Shown: piece by piece, positions 14,741-17,613 of the stretch | Layout: the number at the start of each line of letters is the position of its first letter | Numbering within the stretch: position 1 is the first letter of the stretch | Assembly: GCA_023404955.1 (NCBI GenBank) | Contig: JAEXZY010000021.1 | Span: forward strand, 1-17,613 | Length of the DNA stretch: 17,613 nucleotides | Reading direction: 5' to 3' | From: Actinomycetes bacterium | GTDB taxonomy: Bacteria > Actinomycetota > Actinomycetes > Mycobacteriales > Mycobacteriaceae | Position numbers and translations under genes: made by a program | Notes under the pieces: generated by a model | What the model was told of the DNA's origin: nothing | The model's database searches: none | What the model saw: the letters and a program-made list of their open reading frames with translations, nothing else

Positions 14741-15403
14741 TCAGCGCAGGATGTAGATCGTGGCGAAGAGCGCGATCCACACGACGTCGACGAAGTGCCA
14801 GTAGTAGGAGGTGACGACGGCGCCGGTGGCGTTGGCGTGGGTGTAGCGACGCGTCGTGAAGGTGCGGGCGATGATGAGCAGGAACGCGATGAGGCCGCCG
14901 GTCACGTGCAGACCGTGGAAGCCGGTCGCCATGTAGAAGACGGAGCCGTAGGCGTCGGAGCTGAGCGTGACGCCCTCGCTGACGAGCTCGGCGTACTCCA
15001 TGACCTGGCCGGCGATGAAGAACGCGCCGAAGAGGTAGGTCAGGACGTACCACTCGCGCATGCCCCAGTTCTTGATGTCGACGAGGCGGCCGGTGCGGGC
15101 CTTGTGGCCACGCTCGGCCTTCCAGACGCCGAGCTGGCACCACACCGAGGAGATGACGAGCACGAGGCAGTTGACGCTCGCGAACGGCAGGTTGAGCTTC
15201 TCGGTCTGCTGCGCCCAGAGGTCGCCTCGGACGGAGCGGAGCTGGAAGTACACCGCGAACAGACCCGCGAAGAACATGAGCTCGCTGGAGAGCCAGACCA
15301 TGGTGCCGACGGCAACCATGTTCGGGCGGGTCGCCGGGCCGTGAGCGGCCGGGTTCGCTACTGCGCTGGAAGGAACTGCTGATGCTGTCGCCACGTTGGA
15401 CAT
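14741..15403 (-). CDS. ctaE: Cytochrome c oxidase subunit III
   Basis: Subunit III of the aa3 oxidase, a stabilising membrane subunit without redox cofactors. The ATG at 15403-15401 gives 220 residues (mycobacterial: 203) and starts MSNVATASAV. Five membrane segments are visible: about 30-54, 74-93, 117-140, 152-178 and 196-218. Family signatures include RPNMVAVGTMVWLSSELMFFAGLFA (26-50), AYGSVFYMATGFHGLHVTGG (151-170) and SYYWHFVDVVWIALF (199-213). Between the second and third helices it has a polar insertion ERGHKARTGRLVDIKNWGMREW that mycobacterial CtaE lacks but Micrococcales CtaE has. This supports a non-mycobacterial origin. It is the first gene of the ctaE-qcrCAB operon, and its promoter must lie in the 214-base gap shared with the divergent receiver-like gene. 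Confidence 0.96.
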   Translation of the reverse strand: MSNVATASAVPSSAVANPAAHGPATRPNMVAVGTMVWLSSELMFFAGLFAVYFQLRSVRGDLWAQQTEKLNLPFASVNCLVLVISSVWCQLGVWKAERGHKARTGRLVDIKNWGMREWYVLTYLFGAFFIAGQVMEYAELVSEGVTLSSDAYGSVFYMATGFHGLHVTGGLIAFLLIIARTFTTRRYTHANATGAVVTSYYWHFVDVVWIALFATIYILR

Positions 15404-15617
15404 TATTCCCACATTCCTGTCGGGGGTGGCGAGCGACCCCCCCGATTGCGGCCGCGCTGTCGAGGATTCGTGACCATTCCGACACGTCGTCGAGGAGGAG
15501 GGCGCGATACGTCCGGTTCGCCGGCCGGACGACGGCCCGACGGGCGGCACCGAACGGCGTCCCGGCCGGCGGGAGGCTCCTGCGGGCGCGCGTGTGCGGG
15601 CCGGTAGCATCTGCCGC
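15404..15617. promoter_or_regulatory. Divergent upstream region of ctaE-qcrCAB and the receiver-like gene
   Basis: 214 bases without a credible gene. It holds the rightward -10-like TAGCAT (15605-15610). A short GGGGGT/ACCCCC inverted repeat (15422-15427 and 15436-15441) sits about 20 bases before the ctaE start, in what would be its leader. I could not identify a clear ctaE promoter by eye. Confidence 0.4.
15605..15610 (+). promoter_or_regulatory. -10 element for a probable leaderless transcript
   Basis: TAGCAT fits the actinobacterial TANNNT -10 pattern and ends seven bases before the ATG at 15618. Transcription would therefore start at or next to the first base of the start codon. No Shine-Dalgarno is present, which agrees. 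Confidence 0.55.
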
Positions 15618-16088
15618 ATGACCGCCTCGAACGACACCGCAGCCCAGGGCACCTCCACCGACGTCGTGACGTCGACGGGTGGCGCGCCCCGGGTGGCGCG
15701 CGTCAGCGTCCTGCTCTACAGCGACGACTTCACGACGCGCGACGCCGTGCGGGTCGCCGTCGGCCGCCGTCCGGCCAAGGACGTCGAGGTGGTCCGCTGG
15801 CACGAGTGCGCGACGGCCGACGCGGTCATCAGCTCGGTCGAGAGCGAGCGCTTCGACATCCTCATCCTCGACGGCGAGGCCGCCAAGGTCGGCGGCCTGG
15901 GCCTGGCCCGTCAGCTGAAGAACGAGATCTACGAGTGCCCGCCGATCATCGTGCTCACCGGCCGCCCGCAGGACAGCTGGCTGGCTGCGTGGTCGCAGGC
16001 CGACCTCGCGGTGCCGTACCCGCTCGACCCGATCGCGCTGACGGCCGCCGTGACGACCCTCGCGCGCGCGGGCGCCACCAGCGCCTGA
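15618..16088 (+). CDS. Stand-alone receiver-like protein, probably degenerate response regulator
   Basis: Function unknown. 156 residues: a Thr/Ala-rich disordered N-terminus of about 25, then one receiver-like alpha/beta domain and nothing after it. Receiver positions can be followed by eye: an acidic pair after the first strand (VLLYSDDFTTRD), a candidate phosphoacceptor aspartate in FDILILDGEAAKVGG, and the Thr switch in IIVLTGRPQD. The invariant lysine at the end of the fifth strand (normally Lys-Pro) is replaced: the sequence reads AVPYPLDPIAL. Loss of that lysine suggests altered or no phosphorylation. No output domain or partner kinase is seen. trpD follows after four bases, so they share a transcript, and ctaE diverges on the other side. 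Confidence 0.8.
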   Translation: MTASNDTAAQGTSTDVVTSTGGAPRVARVSVLLYSDDFTTRDAVRVAVGRRPAKDVEVVRWHECATADAVISSVESERFDILILDGEAAKVGGLGLARQLKNEIYECPPIIVLTGRPQDSWLAAWSQADLAVPYPLDPIALTAAVTTLARAGATSA

Positions 16089-16092
16089 GCGC

Positions 16093-17148
16093 ATGGCCTC
16101 GGACGCGACGACGACGAGCTGGCCCTCGGTCTACGCCGACCTCATCGCGGGGCGTGACCTCGACCGCGGCACGGCCGCATGGGCCATGGACCAGATCATG
16201 GCCGGTGAGGCCACCCCCGCCCAGGTGGCCGGCTTCCTCATGGGCCTGCGCGCCAAGGGCGAGAGCATCGAGGAGATGCAGGGCCTGGCCGAGCAGATGC
16301 TCGCCCACGCCCGCCGCATCGAGGTGCCCGGCCCGACCGTCGACATCGTCGGCACCGGCGGCGACCGAGCCCACACCGTCAACATCTCGACGATGTCGGC
16401 GATCGTCGTCGCGGCCTCCGGGGTGCGCCTCGTCAAGCACGGCAACCGCGCCGCGTCATCGTCGTCCGGCTCGGCCGACGTCCTCGAGGCGCTCGGCATC
16501 GACCTGTCGCTCCCGCCCGAGCGCGTCGTCGAGGTGGCCCACGAGGCCGGCATCACCTTCTGCTTCGCGCAGACCTTCCACCCTGGCTTCCGGCACACGG
16601 CCGTCCCGCGCCGCGACCTCGGCATCGGCACGGCCTTCAACTTCCTCGGCCCGCTGACCAACCCGGCGCAGCCGACCTACGCCGCCGTGGGGTGCGCGGA
16701 CGCGCGCATGGCCCCGCTGCTGGCCGGCGTGTTCGCCGGCCGGGGCAAGGACGCCGCCGTGTTCCGGGGCGACGACGGCCTCGACGAGGTCACCGTGTCG
16801 ACGACGACCACGGTGTGGTGGGTCCGCGACGGCGAGGTCGGCGACCGCGTCGTCGACCCGACGCGTCTGGGCCTGTCGCTGCACCCGATCGAGGCACTGC
16901 GCGGCGGCGACGCCGAGCACAACGCGGGCGTCGTCCGCGAGGTCTTCTCGGGTGCCACCGGTGCGGTCCGTGACGCCGTCCTGCTCAACGCCGGCATCGC
17001 GCTGGCCCTGACCCGGCCCGACTCGGGCGCGCGTCAGGAGGACTTCGACGCCGACCTGCGGGCGGCGATGGACGTCGCGGCAACAGCGATCGACGACGGC
17101 TCGGCGACTCGCGTCGTCGAGCGCTGGGTCGCGGCCACCCGGGGCTGA
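16093..17148 (+). CDS. trpD: Anthranilate phosphoribosyltransferase
   Basis: TrpD joins anthranilate to phosphoribosyl pyrophosphate, the second step of tryptophan synthesis; cytosolic homodimer. 351 residues, normal length. Motifs: an N-terminal helical domain with LIAGRDLDRGTAAWAMDQIMAGEAT, the PRPP-binding VGTGGD (86-91), NISTMSAIVVAASG, the KHGNRAASSSSGSADVLEALG stretch, FCFAQTFHPGFRH with anthranilate-site residues, FNFLGPLTNPAQP, and a metal-binding acidic pair in GDDGLDEVT. The ATG comes four bases after the receiver-like gene and has no obvious ribosome site, indicating coupled translation. No other trp gene is in the window, as is usual where trpD sits apart next to the oxidase genes. 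Leucine codon choice favours CTC, unlike adoK at the left, which favours CTG. Confidence 0.97.
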   Translation: MASDATTTSWPSVYADLIAGRDLDRGTAAWAMDQIMAGEATPAQVAGFLMGLRAKGESIEEMQGLAEQMLAHARRIEVPGPTVDIVGTGGDRAHTVNISTMSAIVVAASGVRLVKHGNRAASSSSGSADVLEALGIDLSLPPERVVEVAHEAGITFCFAQTFHPGFRHTAVPRRDLGIGTAFNFLGPLTNPAQPTYAAVGCADARMAPLLAGVFAGRGKDAAVFRGDDGLDEVTVSTTTTVWWVRDGEVGDRVVDPTRLGLSLHPIEALRGGDAEHNAGVVREVFSGATGAVRDAVLLNAGIALALTRPDSGARQEDFDADLRAAMDVAATAIDDGSATRVVERWVAATRG

Positions 17149-17188
17149 CCGGCGGCACGCCAGCGGTCAGGCGGTCAGCGGCGTCGCG

Positions 17189-17473
17189 TCAGTCGCCCTC
17201 GAGGCCCAGGCTGAACGCGGCCTCGAGGTCGTGGGCCGAGTAGGTGCGGAAGGCGATGTGCGTCGACGTGCCGACGACGCCCTCGACCTTGTTGAGGCGG
17301 TCGGCGATGACGTCGGCGAACTCCTCGTGGGCCCGCACCCGCACCATCGCGATGAGGTCGGCGTCGCCCGTGACCGAGTAGACCTCGGAGACGGCGGGGA
17401 TGTTCGCGATCGCCTCGGCGACCTCGGGGATCCGGTCGACCTCGCAGTTGATCATGACGATGGCGGTGATCAC
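17189..17473 (-). CDS. Lrp/AsnC ligand-binding (RAM) domain protein without DNA-binding domain
   Basis: A single ligand-binding domain of the Lrp/AsnC family (94 residues) with no helix-turn-helix. Recognisable stretches are VITAIVMINCEVDRIPEVAEAIANIPAVSEVYSVTGDADLIAMVRVR and HIAFRTYSAHDLEAAFSLGLEGD. Stand-alone domains of this type are common in actinobacteria beside trpD; they form oligomers that bind amino acids in known cases, but the role here is not established. I chose the GTG at 17473 because homologs begin at VITAIV and because TAGGGT ends seven bases before it, consistent with a leaderless transcript. A GTG at 17482 would add three residues. It is convergent with trpD across 40 bases, which contain two GCGGTCAG copies but no clear terminator. 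Confidence 0.9.
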   Translation of the reverse strand: MITAIVMINCEVDRIPEVAEAIANIPAVSEVYSVTGDADLIAMVRVRAHEEFADVIADRLNKVEGVVGTSTHIAFRTYSAHDLEAAFSLGLEGD

Positions 17474-17480
17474 GGGAGAC

Positions 17481-17486
17481 ACCCTA
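17481..17486 (-). promoter_or_regulatory. -10 element for a probable leaderless transcript of the AsnC-like gene
   Basis: TAGGGT on the minus strand fits TANNNT and ends seven bases before the GTG at 17473, the same geometry as TAGCAT and the ATG at 15618. The AGGG within it could alternatively act as a weak ribosome site eight bases from the GTG. Confidence 0.45.
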
Positions 17487-17493
17487 GCCGCCG

Positions 17494-17613
17494 TCAGCCG
17501 GCGCGGCGCAGGCCGTGGCGGCGGTGCCCCGACGCGGCAGGCGCCGGGACGTCGTGGTCGAAGCCGACGGCGTCACGGGCGGACGCGACGGCCGGCTCGA
17601 GCTCGAGCCGCAC
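17494..17613 (-). CDS. C-terminal tail of an unidentified gene (cut by window edge)
   Basis: An open frame enters from the right edge and ends at TGA (17496-17494), giving 39 residues: VRLELEPAVASARDAVGFDH and then a Pro/Ala/Arg/His-rich tail. Third positions are almost all G or C, as in the neighbouring genes, and it lies just upstream of the AsnC-like gene on the same strand. Too little remains to identify it, and it could be a chance frame. Confidence 0.45.
   Translation of the reverse strand: MRLELEPAVASARDAVGFDHDVPAPAASGHRRHGLRRAG

Noticed and set aside
15422..15441. GGGGGT/ACCCCC inverted repeat in the ctaE leader as a riboswitch or attenuator
   Set aside because: Only six base pairs with an eight-base loop, and no second structure or leader peptide; too weak to call.
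17149..17188. Terminator between convergent trpD and the AsnC-like gene
   Set aside because: The two GCGGTCAG copies are direct, not inverted, and no stem followed by a T-run was found.

Overview
The window is a stretch of a high-GC actinobacterial chromosome built around the genes for the aa3 cytochrome c oxidase and the cytochrome bc1 complex. It appears to consist of two parts of different origin joined inside one gene. Positions 1 to about 12,130 match a Mycobacterium/Mycolicibacterium chromosome in gene order and in near-ortholog protein sequence (the M. tuberculosis Rv2208 to Rv2196 order, shown here reversed). Positions from about 12,170 to the end carry proteins of a non-mycobacterial actinomycete, most like Micrococcales (Intrasporangiaceae-like) or Propionibacteriales. 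No tRNA, rRNA, CRISPR array, insertion sequence or prophage was seen, and no gene-free stretch exceeds 300 bases; the longest is about 214 bases, upstream of ctaE.

Layout, left part. cobS (cut by the window edge), cobT and a DUF3043 membrane protein form a minus-strand run. A glycerate-kinase-family gene and the iron-sulfur carrier erpA follow on the plus strand. Next come a one-pass membrane protein (minus), adenosine kinase adoK (plus) and asparagine synthetase asnB (minus). The oxidase genes ctaC and ctaF are on the plus strand, followed by mmpS3 and a four-pass membrane protein. A strong bidirectional hairpin terminator at 10,901-10,932 separates these from the minus-strand ctaE-qcrC-qcrA-qcrB operon.

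Layout, right part. qcrB is hybrid: its C-terminal two thirds is mycobacterial and its N-terminal about 180 residues are of the other type. Upstream lie qcrA, qcrC and ctaE, all of the non-mycobacterial type. A small receiver-like protein and trpD are divergent from ctaE. A stand-alone Lrp/AsnC ligand-binding domain and the tail of an unidentified gene (both minus) close the window.

Function. CtaC, CtaE, CtaF and QcrA/B/C are subunits of the actinobacterial respiratory supercomplex, in which the diheme QcrC passes electrons to the CuA centre of CtaC. The catalytic oxidase subunit I (ctaD) is not in the window, as in mycobacteria where it lies elsewhere. The neighbours (cobamide synthesis, Fe-S assembly, adenosine salvage, asparagine synthesis, tryptophan synthesis) are housekeeping genes conserved at this locus. 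I did not find a new defence or mobile system. The most notable observation is the taxonomic join inside qcrB, which is most simply an assembly chimera at a conserved site, with homologous recombination between actinobacteria as the alternative.
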